From positions 248,001-312,000 of the forward strand of contig NZ_JARPUS010000002.1 of assembly GCF_029537485.1 (NCBI RefSeq): DNA of 64,000 bases, given 5' to 3'. Positions 44,376-53,867 of the stretch are shown here, one piece after another. Position 1 is the first letter of the stretch, and every line of letters starts with the position of its first letter. This DNA is from Pseudomonas sp. GOM6. Its GTDB lineage: Bacteria > Pseudomonadota > Gammaproteobacteria > Pseudomonadales > Pseudomonadaceae. The position numbers were made by a program, and so were the translations under genes. Below the pieces are notes generated by a model. The model was given only the letters and a program-made list of their open reading frames with translations, searched no databases and had not been told where the DNA came from.

Positions 44376-45374
44376 TTAGCGGCGGTGGGCGTTGTAGATA
44401 CGAAAGCCGTCGCCTTCGTTGAGGAGCGTGCAAGGCCCCAGGTGTTGTTCGATCAGCGGTGGGTACTTGAGGAAACTGTTGGCCACCAGGCGCAGCTCGC
44501 CGCCTTTGTCCAGATGCCGTGCGGCCTGGCGCAGCAGGTGTTCGCTGGCCTGGTAGTCGGTGTGCACGCCGGTATGGAAGGGCGGGTTGCTGATGATGGC
44601 GGCCAGGCCCGTGGGTGCCGCATCGATACCGTCACCGGCGATAACCTCGGCATCCAGGCCGTTGGCGGCCAGGGTCAGGCGGCTGCTCTCGACGGCGAAG
44701 GCATCGACATCGAGCATGCTGACCTGACTCTGCGGATAGCGGCGTTTGAGCGTGGCGCCCAGCACGCCGGCGCCGCAACCGAAGTCGAGCAGGTGGCCTG
44801 GCGGCAGGTTGTCCAGGTGCTCCAGCAGCAAGGCGCTGCCACGGTCCAGGCGGCCGTGGCTGAATACACCTGGCAGGCTCAGCACCTGCAGCGGGCCGTC
44901 GGCCAGTTGCAGCTCGAAGCGCTGGGCCAGGGCGTGCAAATCGGGGGCTGCCGGTGCGTTCTCTATCGTCACCTGCCACAGCTGACAGTGGCGGGCGCTG
45001 TCCAGCTTGCGCGGTTTGCCGAACGCGCTCAGCTGTTTGGCGGCGCGTTCGATGCCGCCGCGTTTCTCGCCGACCAGATACAGCGCGCGACCGGCCAGGC
45101 GCGTGGCCAGGGCCTGCAGCAGATAGTCGGTCAGTTCGCGCGATTTCGGCAGGAACAACACGGCACCGTCGAAGTGGCGCTCGGGAGCTCGGGTGCCGAA
45201 CTGGCAACGCCCGGCGAAGCGGGTTTCGAGCCTGTTGTGTTCGCCGGCATGCCAGCTCCAGCCCTGTGCACGGGGCAACTGGCCCAGCAGGTCATCGGCC
45301 GGCAGACCGGCCAGCAACAGATCGCCCTGGAACAGCTCTGGCTGGCGCAGCAGCACTTCGCTTCGTGGGTCCAT
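44376..45374 (-). CDS. rsmC: 16S rRNA (guanine-1207-N2)-methyltransferase RsmC
   Basis: A 332-residue protein of two Rossmann-like methyltransferase domains, the N-terminal one degenerate. The SAM motif [15 protein letters not shown] (about 187-201) and the catalytic NPPFHTG (about 252-258) are in the C-terminal half. The pattern, including [13 protein letters not shown] and the C-terminal [16 protein letters not shown], fits RsmC better than RlmG. Start ATG 45374 with GGAG upstream. Enhances 30S subunit function by m2G1207. Confidence 0.86.
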   Translation of the reverse strand: MDPRSEVLLRQPELFQGDLLLAGLPADDLLGQLPRAQGWSWHAGEHNRLETRFAGRCQFGTRAPERHFDGAVLFLPKSRELTDYLLQALATRLAGRALYLVGEKRGGIERAAKQLSAFGKPRKLDSARHCQLWQVTIENAPAAPDLHALAQRFELQLADGPLQVLSLPGVFSHGRLDRGSALLLEHLDNLPPGHLLDFGCGAGVLGATLKRRYPQSQVSMLDVDAFAVESSRLTLAANGLDAEVIAGDGIDAAPTGLAAIISNPPFHTGVHTDYQASEHLLRQAARHLDKGGELRLVANSFLKYPPLIEQHLGPCTLLNEGDGFRIYNAHRR

Positions 45375-45405
45375 GGCGATCTCCGGGTCAAAAAAGCCGC
45401 GTAGT

Positions 45406-46374
45406 TTACCCGTTGACCACGCGGATGGGGGCGCCGGAGAAGAACGCGCGGGCATTCTCCGACAATTGGCCGACGATGCGCTGGCGGGCCTCGCGGCTGC
45501 CCCAGGCGTTGTGCGGGGTGATGATCAGGCGCGGGATATCGTTCGCCAGCAGCGGGTTGCCATGGCGCGGCGGTTCCTCGCTGAGCACGTCGAACGCCGC
45601 GCCACCCAGATGGCCGGCACGCAGGCAGTCGGCCAGCGCCTGCTCGTCGATCAGGCCACCGCGGGCGGTGTTGAGCAGCAGTGCCTGGGGTTTCAGCAGC
45701 GCCAGCTCGGCGGCGCCGATCAGATGGCGGGTCTGCTCGGTCAGTGGGCAGTGCAGGCTGAGGGCATCGACTTGCGGCAGCAGTTCGCTCAGTGGCAGGC
45801 GATCGGCGCGTGGCGGGCGACCGGGCAGGGCGCCATACAGCACGCGCATGCCCAGGGCTTCGGCCAGGCGGGCGAAGGCTCCGCCCAGTTCGCCATGGCC
45901 GAGGATGCCGAGGGTCTTGCCTTGCAGTTCGATGATCGGGAAGTCCAGCAGACAGAACTGGCTGGCGCGCTGCCAGGCCCCGTTACGAACCGCGTCCTGG
46001 TAGTCGGGCAGGCGTGTGGCCAGGGCAAGCAGCAGCATCAGCGCGTGCTGCGCCACCGAGGCGGTGCCGTAGCCTTGGCAGTTGGCGACGGTGATGCCGT
46101 GCTCGCAGGCGGCGGCCAGGTCAATGTTGTTGGTGCCTGTGGCGGACACCAGGATCAGCTTCAACTCGGGGCAGGCGGCCAGGGTGTCCGCGTCCAGGCG
46201 CACCTTGTTGCTGATCGCCACCTGGGCGCCCTGCAGGCGCTCGGTCGCCTCGGCGGCAGTGCTGGTGGCATGCAGAGTAAGTTCGCCGAATACCTGGCGC
46301 AGCGGCGACATGTCGAGGTCGCCAAGATCAAGAGAAGCGTGGTCGAGGAAGACCGCGCGGGTGCTGTTGCTCAT
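45406..46374 (-). CDS. D-2-hydroxyacid dehydrogenase (HprA/glycerate dehydrogenase-like)
   Basis: A 322-residue NAD(P)-dependent dehydrogenase. The Rossmann motif is GILGHGELG (about 150-158). Catalytic residues are arginine in NTARGG, glutamate in SEEPP and histidine in ITPHNAWGS. The closest described group is hydroxypyruvate/glycerate dehydrogenase HprA, but this superfamily is broad and the substrate is not fixed by these motifs. It ends 31 bases before rsmC and may share its transcript. Confidence 0.85.
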   Translation of the reverse strand: MSNSTRAVFLDHASLDLGDLDMSPLRQVFGELTLHATSTAAEATERLQGAQVAISNKVRLDADTLAACPELKLILVSATGTNNIDLAAACEHGITVANCQGYGTASVAQHALMLLLALATRLPDYQDAVRNGAWQRASQFCLLDFPIIELQGKTLGILGHGELGGAFARLAEALGMRVLYGALPGRPPRADRLPLSELLPQVDALSLHCPLTEQTRHLIGAAELALLKPQALLLNTARGGLIDEQALADCLRAGHLGGAAFDVLSEEPPRHGNPLLANDIPRLIITPHNAWGSREARQRIVGQLSENARAFFSGAPIRVVNG

Positions 46375-46453
46375 CAGCTGTACCTGTCTGGATGCGTTGC
46401 AGTGGCGTAAGGTTGCCAGCCTGTCTCACCGATTCCCACCCTTCGGAGGTCGC

Positions 46454-47083
46454 ATGTACTGGGCGGAGTTTTTGACTGTGGCGTTGATCCACTTGCTGGC
46501 AGTGGCCAGCCCGGGACCGGACTTCGCTGTCGTGGTGCGCGAGAGCGTGGCTCATGGTCGCCGCGCAGGCACCTGGACGGCGCTGGGCGTGGGTACCGGC
46601 ATCTTCGTCCATGTCGCCTACTCGCTGCTGGGCATCGGTCTGATCGTGTCGCAGTCCATCGTGCTGTTCAACGCGCTGAAGTGGCTGGCAGCGGCCTACC
46701 TGTTCTACATCGGCATCAAGGCCCTGCGCGCCAAGCCGGCGGCGCCGGGTGGCCTGGACGTGGCCGTGGATGGCGCCGAGCGCTCGCCACGCGGTGCCTT
46801 CATGACCGGCTTTGTTACCAACGGTCTGAACCCCAAAGCCACGCTGTTCTTCCTCTCGCTGTTCACCGTGGTAATCAATCCGCATACGCCGCTGACGGTG
46901 CAAGCGGGTTACGGCGTCTACCTGGCCTTCGCCACGGCCACCTGGTTCTGCCTGGTTGCGCTGCTGTTCAGCCAGCGCCGCGTGCGCGCCGGCTTCGCGC
47001 GCCTGGGGCATTGGTTCGACCGGTTGATGGGCGCTGTCCTGGTGGGGTTGGGCGTCAAGCTGGCCTTTACCGAGCTTCGATAA
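46454..47083 (+). CDS. LysE/RhtB-family amino acid exporter
   Basis: A 209-residue membrane protein with six predicted helices. The N-terminal SPGPDFAVVVRESVAHGRRAG (positions 19-39) is the LysE/RhtB signature, and FVTNGLNPKATLFFLSLFTVV the second conserved block. Such proteins export threonine, homoserine or other amino acids; the substrate is not predictable. Start ATG 46454 is fixed by GGAGG four bases upstream. It converges on the thiolase gene over a shared terminator. Confidence 0.9.
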   Translation: MYWAEFLTVALIHLLAVASPGPDFAVVVRESVAHGRRAGTWTALGVGTGIFVHVAYSLLGIGLIVSQSIVLFNALKWLAAAYLFYIGIKALRAKPAAPGGLDVAVDGAERSPRGAFMTGFVTNGLNPKATLFFLSLFTVVINPHTPLTVQAGYGVYLAFATATWFCLVALLFSQRRVRAGFARLGHWFDRLMGAVLVGLGVKLAFTELR

Positions 47084-47096
47084 GAGCGTCGCCCAT

Positions 47097-47124
47097 AAAA
47101 AAGCCCCGCCTAGGCGGGGCTTTT
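47097..47124. terminator. Bidirectional terminator between LysE-type and thiolase genes
   Basis: A perfect 18-base palindrome (GCCCCGCCTAGGCGGGGC) flanked by an A-run and a T-run. Works for both convergent genes. Confidence 0.9.
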
Positions 47125-47138
47125 CATTCGCGTGCTGG

Positions 47139-48314
47139 TTACAGCAGTTCGATGGCCACGGCAGTCGCTTCGCCGCCGCCGATGCACAGCGAGGCCACGC
47201 CGCGCTTGCCGCCCTTCTTCTGCAGGGCGTTGATCAGGGTGACGATCAGGCGCGAGCCAGTGGAGCCCACCGGGTGGCCCTGGGCGCAGGCGCCGCCGTA
47301 GACGTTGACCTTGGCGTGGTCCAGGCCGTGCTCACGCATGGCCAGCATGGTGACCATGGCGAAGGCTTCGTTGATCTCGTACAGATCGACGCTGTCCTTG
47401 CTCCAGCCGGTCTTCTTGAACAGGTTGCTCATGGCGCCGATCGGCGCGATGGTGAACTCGCTCGGGTCCTGGCTCTGGGTGGCGTGGGCGACGATCTTCG
47501 CCAGCGGCTTGAGGCCGCGCTTGGCCGCTTCCTCGGCAGTCATCAGGACCAGCGCGCTGGCGCCGTCGGAGATCGAACTGGCGTTGGCGGCGGTGATGGT
47601 GCCGTCCTTCTTGAACGCCGGCTTGAGGGTCGGGATCTTGTCCAGATTGGCGGTCAGCGGCTGTTCGTCGTCCTTCACCACCACTTCGCCTTTACGGCTG
47701 GTGACGGTGACCGGGACGATCTCACTGGCCAGTTCGCCGTTCTGGATGGCGGCCTGGGCGCGCTTCAGCGACTCGATGGCGTAGGTGTCCATTTCCCCAC
47801 GGGTGATGCCGTACTTGTCGGCGGTTTCCTGGGCGAAGGAGCCCATCAGGCGGCCGGTGCGGGCATCTTCCAGGCCGTCGAAGAACATGTGGTCCTTGAT
47901 CTCGCCGTGGCCCATGCGCAGGCCGGTGCGGGCCTTCTCGATGATGTAGGGGGCGTTGGACATGCTCTCCATGCCGCCAGCGACCATCACCTCGTTGCTG
48001 CCGGCCTTGAGGGCGTCAAAGGCCTGCATCACGGCCTTCATGCCGGAACCGCACAGCTTGTTGATGGTGGTGCAGCCGGTGGCGGCTGGCAGGCCCGCGT
48101 TCAGCGAGGCCTGGCGGGCCGGGCCCTGCTTGAGGCCGGCGGGCAGCACACAACCCATGATTACTTCCTGCACGTCAGCCGGTGCGATGCCGGCGCGGGC
48201 CACCGCCTCGCGAATGGCGATGGCGCCCAGTTCCACGGCCGGAACACTGGACAGGCTGCCCTGGAAGCCGCCCATGGGGGTGCGGGCGGCGCTGACGATG
48301 ACGATATCGGACAT
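47139..48314 (-). CDS. Thiolase (acetyl-CoA C-acetyltransferase type)
   Basis: A 391-residue thiolase. Catalytic residues: C88 in NKLCGSGMKAV, H347 in GGACAQGHPVGSTGSR, and C377 in SLCIGGGEATA. The length and motifs match the biosynthetic/AtoB-like tetrameric group that condenses or cleaves acetoacetyl-CoA; a longer-chain beta-oxidation role is also possible. It diverges from an acyl-CoA ligase gene, which suggests that it ends a catabolic route for an acid activated by that ligase (inference). Confidence 0.9.
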   Translation of the reverse strand: MSDIVIVSAARTPMGGFQGSLSSVPAVELGAIAIREAVARAGIAPADVQEVIMGCVLPAGLKQGPARQASLNAGLPAATGCTTINKLCGSGMKAVMQAFDALKAGSNEVMVAGGMESMSNAPYIIEKARTGLRMGHGEIKDHMFFDGLEDARTGRLMGSFAQETADKYGITRGEMDTYAIESLKRAQAAIQNGELASEIVPVTVTSRKGEVVVKDDEQPLTANLDKIPTLKPAFKKDGTITAANASSISDGASALVLMTAEEAAKRGLKPLAKIVAHATQSQDPSEFTIAPIGAMSNLFKKTGWSKDSVDLYEINEAFAMVTMLAMREHGLDHAKVNVYGGACAQGHPVGSTGSRLIVTLINALQKKGGKRGVASLCIGGGEATAVAIELL

Positions 48315-48369
48315 CGGTATTACCTCTGAAGAGTGAAGCCGGAGCGGCGTAACGCAACGATTCTACTGT

Positions 48370-48395
48370 GTGACCGAAAGTGGCCAAAGGGTCAC
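48370..48395. promoter_or_regulatory. Inverted repeat between thiolase and acyl-CoA ligase genes
   Basis: GTGACC (48370-48375) and GGTCAC (48390-48395) are 14 bases apart in the 171-base divergent gap. It could be an operator for either gene, but the arms are short and no known consensus is matched. Confidence 0.3.
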
Positions 48396-48485
48396 CTGGA
48401 AAATCATTCTTTGGGTTGATTAAGCCATGCCGGCACGGTTCTAGATTGTCGCTCAACAACAACTTCAAACAATCAGGTGATCGCC

Positions 48486-50168
48486 ATGCTGCAGACCCGT
48501 GTCATTCCGCCAACTGAAAACGCCAACCAGGCCCCCCTGCTGATCAAGCGTCTTTTGCTGTCCGGCAGCCGCTATGAGAAGACCCGGGAGATCGTCTACC
48601 GCGACAAGCTGCGCTATAGCTACGCGACCTTCAATGAGCGAGTGGCCCGCCTGGCCAATGTGTTGACGGATGCCGGGGTCAAGGCTGGTGACACCGTGGC
48701 TGTGATGGACTGGGACAGCCATCGTTATCTGGAATGCATGTTCGCCATTCCGATGATCGGGGCGGTACTGCACACCATCAACATTCGCCTGTCCGCCGAC
48801 CAGATCCTCTACACCATGAATCACGCCGAGGACAAATTCGTCCTGGTCAACAGCGAGTTCGTGGGCCTGTACAAGAGCATCGAAAGTCAGCTGACCACGG
48901 TGGAGAAGACCCTGCTGCTGACCGATGAGGCCAGTAAAACAGCGGATCTGGCTAATCTGGTAGGCGAGTACGAGAGCCTGCTGGCCGCCGCCAGTACCCA
49001 GTATGACTTCGCCGATTTCGACGAAAACTCGGTGGCCACCACCTTCTACACCACCGGCACCACCGGCAACCCCAAGGGCGTGTACTTCACCCACCGGCAA
49101 CTGGTGCTGCACACCCTGGCCGAAGCCAGTGTGCTGGGCAGCCTGGACAGCGTACGTCTGCTGGGTACCGCCGATGTCTACATGCCGATCACACCGATGT
49201 TCCACGTGCATGCCTGGGGTATTCCTTATGTGGCCACCATGCTCGGCATCAAGCAGGTCTATCCGGGGCGTTACGAGCCGGACATGCTGTGCCGGCTGAT
49301 CCGTGAGGAAAAGGTCACCTTCTCCCACTGCGTGCCGACCATCCTGCAGATGATGCTCAATGCGCCGACGGCCCAGGGTTACGACTTCGGCGGGCTGAAA
49401 GTGATCATTGGTGGCAGTGCGCTCAATCGTGCCCTATATGAGGCGTCCAAGGCCCGCGGCATCCAGCTGACCGCTGCTTACGGAATGTCCGAGACCTGCC
49501 CGCTGATTTCCTGTGCGCATATCAACGATGAACTGATGGCTGGAACCGAGGATGAGCGCACCACTTACCGCATCAAGGCTGGCGTGCCGGTGCCTCTGGT
49601 GGAAGCTGCGCTGATGGGAGCGGACGGCCAGTTGCTGCCGGCCGACGGTGAAACCCAAGGTGAACTGGTGCTGCGCGCGCCCTGGCTGACCATGGGCTAC
49701 TTCAACGAGCCGCAGAAAAGTGCCGAGCTGTGGGAGCACGGCTGGCTGCACACCGGTGACGTTGCCACCCTGGATGATTTCGGCTTCATCGATATCCGCG
49801 ACCGTATCAAGGATGTGATCAAGACCGGCGGCGAATGGTTGTCCTCGTTGGAGTTGGAGGATCTGATCAGTCGCCATGCGGCCGTGCGCGAGGTAGCGGT
49901 GGTGGGTATTCCCGATCCGCAGTGGGGCGAGCGTCCCTTCGCTCTCTTGGTGCTGCGTGATGGTCAGGAACTGGATGCCAAAGGCTTGAAGGAGCACCTC
50001 AAGCCCTTTGTCGAGCAGGGCAATATCAACAAGTGGGCTATTCCCAGTCAGATTGCGATTGTTACTGAAATTCCCAAGACCAGTGTGGGGAAACTGGACA
50101 AGAAGCGAATCCGCCTGGATATCGCCCAGTGGCAGGCCTCCGGCAGCGCATTTCTTTCCACTCTTTAG
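48486..50168 (+). CDS. alkK: Medium/long-chain fatty acyl-CoA ligase, AlkK-like
   Basis: A 560-residue adenylate-forming enzyme that activates a carboxylic acid with ATP and CoA. The P-loop-like TTGTTGNPKGV is near 190-200. The AYGMSETCP adenylation motif, the GWLHTGDVA hinge region with RIKDVIKTGGEW, and the C-terminal catalytic lysine in TSVGKLDKKRIR are all present. Overall similarity is to AlkK of alkane degraders, hence a medium- or long-chain substrate (inference). Start ATG 48486 with AGGTGA upstream. Same-strand DUF1302, DUF1329 and regulator genes follow. Confidence 0.85.
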   Translation: MLQTRVIPPTENANQAPLLIKRLLLSGSRYEKTREIVYRDKLRYSYATFNERVARLANVLTDAGVKAGDTVAVMDWDSHRYLECMFAIPMIGAVLHTINIRLSADQILYTMNHAEDKFVLVNSEFVGLYKSIESQLTTVEKTLLLTDEASKTADLANLVGEYESLLAAASTQYDFADFDENSVATTFYTTGTTGNPKGVYFTHRQLVLHTLAEASVLGSLDSVRLLGTADVYMPITPMFHVHAWGIPYVATMLGIKQVYPGRYEPDMLCRLIREEKVTFSHCVPTILQMMLNAPTAQGYDFGGLKVIIGGSALNRALYEASKARGIQLTAAYGMSETCPLISCAHINDELMAGTEDERTTYRIKAGVPVPLVEAALMGADGQLLPADGETQGELVLRAPWLTMGYFNEPQKSAELWEHGWLHTGDVATLDDFGFIDIRDRIKDVIKTGGEWLSSLELEDLISRHAAVREVAVVGIPDPQWGERPFALLVLRDGQELDAKGLKEHLKPFVEQGNINKWAIPSQIAIVTEIPKTSVGKLDKKRIRLDIAQWQASGSAFLSTL

Positions 50169-50249
50169 GCTGAATGGGCCCGGATTTGCGGTTAATACCC
50201 GCAAATCCGTTTAAATGTTTGGCTTGTTAATTGCTATTCCAGGTGTGCT

Positions 50250-50348
50250 TGGCCGGTCTCTTGATTGCGTGACTGGCCGGTCTAGAGAGGCTGCTGGCTT
50301 GAAATCACACTTTAGGGGGATCTAGCTCTAAAGGGGGGTGACTATAGT
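50250..50348 (+). promoter_or_regulatory. DUF1302-DUF1329 promoter region with repeated motifs
   Basis: TATAGT at 50343-50348 is a likely -10 with a poor -35 (ATCTAG), as for activator-dependent promoters. Upstream lie TTTAGGGGGA (50311-50320) and TAAAGGGGGG (50329-50338), 18 bases apart in the same orientation. They resemble MalT boxes (GGGGA-rich). A second direct repeat, TGGCCGGTCT, is at 50250-50259 and 50274-50283. The MalT-like regulator gene lies 3.5 kb downstream. Confidence 0.45.
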
Positions 50349-50387
50349 CCGCCGCATCCATAACAAAAAACACATGGAGTAGCGTCG

Positions 50388-52337
50388 ATGACAAAAACCA
50401 ACCCATTCTGGCAACTGGCCAAACTGCCCCTGGCAGTCAGCCTTGCCTCCACCATCGCTGCCCCGGCCTTCGCTGTTTCATTCGATATCGGCGAAATTGA
50501 AGGCCAGTTCGATTCCTCCCTTTCCGTAGGCGCCAGTTGGTCGATGCGTGGTGCCGACCCGGATCTTATTGGTAAGAACAACGGTGGTGATGGTCTGTCG
50601 CAAACCTCCGACGATTCTCACCTGAACTTCAAGAAAGGTGAGACTTTCTCAAAGATCTTCAAGGGTATCCACGATCTGGAACTCAAGTACGGCGACACCG
50701 GTGTCTTCGTACGTGGCAAGTACTGGTATGACTTCGAGCTGAAGGACGAGAGCCGTCTATTCAAAGATATCGACGACCACAACCGCAAGGAGGCTGCGCA
50801 GGCTTCTGGTGCGGAGTTCCTCGATGCCTTCGTTTACCACAACTATTCCATTGGCGATCAGCCGGGATCGGTGCGCTTGGGTAAACAGGTTGTGAGCTGG
50901 GGCGAAAGCACTTTCATCCAGAACTCGATCAACTCGATTAACCCGGTTGATGCTGCCGCATTCCGTCGCCCAGGTGCCGAGATCAAGGAAGGTCTGATTC
51001 CGGTCAATATGTTCTATGTATCGCAGAGTCTGACTGACAATCTGTCGGCTGAGGCGTTTTACCAGATTGAGTGGGATCAAACCGTTGCCGACAACTGCGG
51101 TACTTTCTTTGCGCAACCGGATGTTGTTGCGGATGGTTGCTCTGACAACCTGGCGGTTCTCTCCCCTGCGCTGGGTGCGTTCTCTGGTGCCGCAGCGGCA
51201 AGAGGGTATGGTTATCAAACGACCCCAGAGGGCGTGATCGTTCCTCGTGGTGCTGACCGCGATGCGCGTGACAGTGGCCAATGGGGCACTGCGTTTCGCT
51301 ATTTCTTCGAGCCGCTCGATACTGAGTTTGGCGCCTACTTCATGAACTACCACAGCCGCTCGCCGATCTTCAGCGCGCAAGGTGCGCCGGCCGGTGCATA
51401 TGCTGCCGCAAGCGCGGCGGGTAGCGCGGTGGCCAGTAATCTTGGTGCGCAGCTCGGGCAGCAATGCGCAGCGCTATCGGGAGCGGCTCGGGCGCAGTGT
51501 CTGGCAGCGGTGCAGACTGCAGCTCGAACGGCCGCTACTGGCGTCGCCAGTGCCACTGTTGCCGGCAACAGCAACTACTTCATTGAGTACCCGGAAGATA
51601 TTCGTCTTTACGGCCTGAGTTTCTCCACTACGCTGCCTACAGGCACCGCCTGGAGCGGTGAGGTGAGTTATCGCCCCAATGCGCCGGTACAGCTCAATAC
51701 AACCGATATTTTGTATTCGGGGCTTACTCCGCTCAACCCGAGCGTATCGGTACTGCAGGGCACTCCGGGCACGGATCAGCATGGTTATCGCCGTAAGGAA
51801 CTTACTCAATTCCAGACCACGTTTACACACTTCTTTGATCAGGTTATGGGGGCTTCACGTCTGACACTAGTTGGCGAAGTTGGTGTGGTTCACATCGGTG
51901 GTTTGGAGCATACCTCCGAGGCACGTTACGGCCGTGATCCGATCTACGGCCCAGGTCCGCTCCCCAACAATCAGTGTGCGACGCTCAATGCTGGCACTCT
52001 CGGCAGCACGACTGCGGAGAATGTGAGCAAGTACTGTGAAGATGATGGTTTTGCTACTTCTACCTCTTGGGGCTACCGCACTCGCGCTATCTGGGATTAC
52101 CCGGACGTATTTGCCGGTGTCAACCTCAAACCGAGCATTGCTTGGTCGCATGACGTCGATGGCTATGGCCCGAACGGCCTGTTCAACGAAGGTGCCAAGG
52201 CTGTCAGCCTGGGTCTGGATGCTGAGTACCAGAACACCTACACCGCAAGCCTGGCCTACACCGATTTCTTTGGCGGTGATTACAACACCTCCATCGATCG
52301 TGACTTCCTCGCTTTCAGCGTTGGCGTGAGCTTCTAA
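50388..52337 (+). CDS. DUF1302 outer-membrane beta-barrel protein
   Basis: A 649-residue secreted protein. The signal peptide (about 1-29) ends APAFA|V. It contains the DUF1302 start (FDIGEIEGQFDSSLSVGASW) and alternating aromatic strands throughout, and ends with FSVGVSF: a C-terminal phenylalanine typical of barrels assembled by BAM. An alanine-rich insert (about 328-390) holds C360 and C371, possibly a disulfide-bonded loop. DUF1302 genes usually pair with DUF1329 and often sit beside hydrophobic-compound or lipid catabolism. A channel or receptor role is inferred, not shown. Confidence 0.85.
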   Translation: MTKTNPFWQLAKLPLAVSLASTIAAPAFAVSFDIGEIEGQFDSSLSVGASWSMRGADPDLIGKNNGGDGLSQTSDDSHLNFKKGETFSKIFKGIHDLELKYGDTGVFVRGKYWYDFELKDESRLFKDIDDHNRKEAAQASGAEFLDAFVYHNYSIGDQPGSVRLGKQVVSWGESTFIQNSINSINPVDAAAFRRPGAEIKEGLIPVNMFYVSQSLTDNLSAEAFYQIEWDQTVADNCGTFFAQPDVVADGCSDNLAVLSPALGAFSGAAAARGYGYQTTPEGVIVPRGADRDARDSGQWGTAFRYFFEPLDTEFGAYFMNYHSRSPIFSAQGAPAGAYAAASAAGSAVASNLGAQLGQQCAALSGAARAQCLAAVQTAARTAATGVASATVAGNSNYFIEYPEDIRLYGLSFSTTLPTGTAWSGEVSYRPNAPVQLNTTDILYSGLTPLNPSVSVLQGTPGTDQHGYRRKELTQFQTTFTHFFDQVMGASRLTLVGEVGVVHIGGLEHTSEARYGRDPIYGPGPLPNNQCATLNAGTLGSTTAENVSKYCEDDGFATSTSWGYRTRAIWDYPDVFAGVNLKPSIAWSHDVDGYGPNGLFNEGAKAVSLGLDAEYQNTYTASLAYTDFFGGDYNTSIDRDFLAFSVGVSF

Positions 52338-52362
52338 GCGCAGAACAAGAATAAGGATGACT

Positions 52363-53736
52363 ATGCAGATGAAAGCTAAAAAAGCATTGTTGCAATCGGG
52401 CGTGCTGGCGCTGTCCATGCTAGCCACCAGTGTCATGGCTGCCGTTTCCGCCGAGGAAGCAGCCAAGCTGGGCACCACCCTGACTCCGCTGGGCGCTGAG
52501 AAGGCCGGTAATGCGGATGGCACCATTCCCGAGTGGACCGGCGGCCTGCCGCAGAACGCCGGCACCGCCGACGCTCGTGGCTTCCTGTCCAACCCGTTCC
52601 CGAACGAGCAGCCGCTGTTCACCATCACCGCGCAGAACGTCGACCAGTACAAGGACAAGCTGACCCCTGGTCAGCAGGCCATGTTCAAGCGCTACCCGGA
52701 TAGCTTCAAGATCCCGGTGTACACCACTCACCGCAGCGCCACTGCTCCGCAGAGCGTGCTGGATGATGTGAAGATCAACGCCACCAACACCAAGCTGGTC
52801 GAAGGCGGTAACGGTCTGGAGAACTTCAAGACCGCATACCCCTTCCCGATCCCGCAGAACGGTCTGGAAGCGATCTGGAACCAGATCACCCGCTACCGCG
52901 GCGGTAGCGTGCGTCGCCTGGTGACCCAGGCGACTCCGCAAGCCAACGGTTCCTACAGCCTGGTGTACTTTCAGGACGAGTTCACTTTCCCGACCAGCCT
53001 GACCGACTACGATCCGAGCAAGCCGACCAACATCCTGTTCTACTTCAAGCAGCGTGTGACCGCTCCGGCGCGTCTGGCCGGTAACGTACTGCTGGTTCAC
53101 GAGACCCTGAACCAGGTGAAGGAGCCGCGTCTGGCCTGGCTGTACAACGCCGGTCAGCGTCGTGTGCGTCGCGCCCCGCAGGTGTCCTATGATGGTCCGG
53201 GTACCGCTGCCGACGGCCTGCGTACTTCCGACAACTTCGACATGTACAACGGTGCGCCTGACCGTTACGACTGGAAGCTGAACGGCAAGAAGGAGATCTA
53301 CATTCCGTACAACTCCTACAAGCTGGACTCGCCGAACCTCAAGTACGCCGACATCATCAAGGCCGGCCACCTGAACCCGGAGCACACGCGCTACGAGCTG
53401 CACCGCGTTTGGCATGTCACCGGTACCCTGAAGGCCGGCGAGCGCCACATCTACGCCAAGCGTGATGTGTTCATCGACGAGGACACCTGGCAGGCCGCGG
53501 TGATCGACCACTACGACGGTCGCGGTGCCCTGTGGCGTGTCGCCGAGGCTCATTCCCAGTACTACTACGACAAGCAAGTGCCGTGGTACACCGTGGAAAC
53601 CCTGCACGACATCATCTCCGGCCGCTACCTGGCCCTGGGTATGAAGAACGAGGAGAAACAATCCTACGACTTCAACTACAAGGCTGCGACCAGCGACTAC
53701 ACCCCTGCTGCTCTGCGTCAGGCGGGCGTTCGCTAA
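52363..53736 (+). CDS. DUF1329 periplasmic protein (LolA-like fold family)
   Basis: A 457-residue secreted protein. The signal peptide (about 1-26) ends TSVMA|A. The mature start AEEAAKLGTTLTPLGAEKAGN and GTIPEWTGGL are DUF1329 hallmarks. The family has been linked to the LolA/LolB-like fold, so lipid or hydrophobic-ligand handling is plausible. Start ATG 52363, with AAGG six bases before; two further ATG codons are close. Codon use is strongly biased (CTG, AAG, AAC, TAC, CGT), like abundant proteins. It lies 25 bases after the DUF1302 gene and is surely co-transcribed. Confidence 0.85.
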   Translation: MQMKAKKALLQSGVLALSMLATSVMAAVSAEEAAKLGTTLTPLGAEKAGNADGTIPEWTGGLPQNAGTADARGFLSNPFPNEQPLFTITAQNVDQYKDKLTPGQQAMFKRYPDSFKIPVYTTHRSATAPQSVLDDVKINATNTKLVEGGNGLENFKTAYPFPIPQNGLEAIWNQITRYRGGSVRRLVTQATPQANGSYSLVYFQDEFTFPTSLTDYDPSKPTNILFYFKQRVTAPARLAGNVLLVHETLNQVKEPRLAWLYNAGQRRVRRAPQVSYDGPGTAADGLRTSDNFDMYNGAPDRYDWKLNGKKEIYIPYNSYKLDSPNLKYADIIKAGHLNPEHTRYELHRVWHVTGTLKAGERHIYAKRDVFIDEDTWQAAVIDHYDGRGALWRVAEAHSQYYYDKQVPWYTVETLHDIISGRYLALGMKNEEKQSYDFNYKAATSDYTPAALRQAGVR

Positions 53737-53754
53737 GCTGCGCGTTGCACGAAG

Positions 53755-53779
53755 AAGCCGGCCTAGTGCCGGCTTTTTT
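53755..53779 (+). terminator. Terminator after the DUF1302-DUF1329 pair
   Basis: AAGCCGGC, a CTAGT loop and GCCGGCTT, followed by a T-run. It separates the pair from the regulator gene. Confidence 0.88.
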
Positions 53780-53867
53780 GTGTTTGCCTGTCGCTATGGG
53801 CTTCTTTTCATGGCCATGAGGGGATAGGCTGCGGTCATTTCGCGCCAGCCGAAGACTCATCCTGCTT

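Noticed and set aside
48421..48460. Sigma-54-like GGCACG element before the acyl-CoA ligase gene
   Set aside because: The required GC at the -12 position is missing (GA is found), and no sigma-54 activator gene is nearby.
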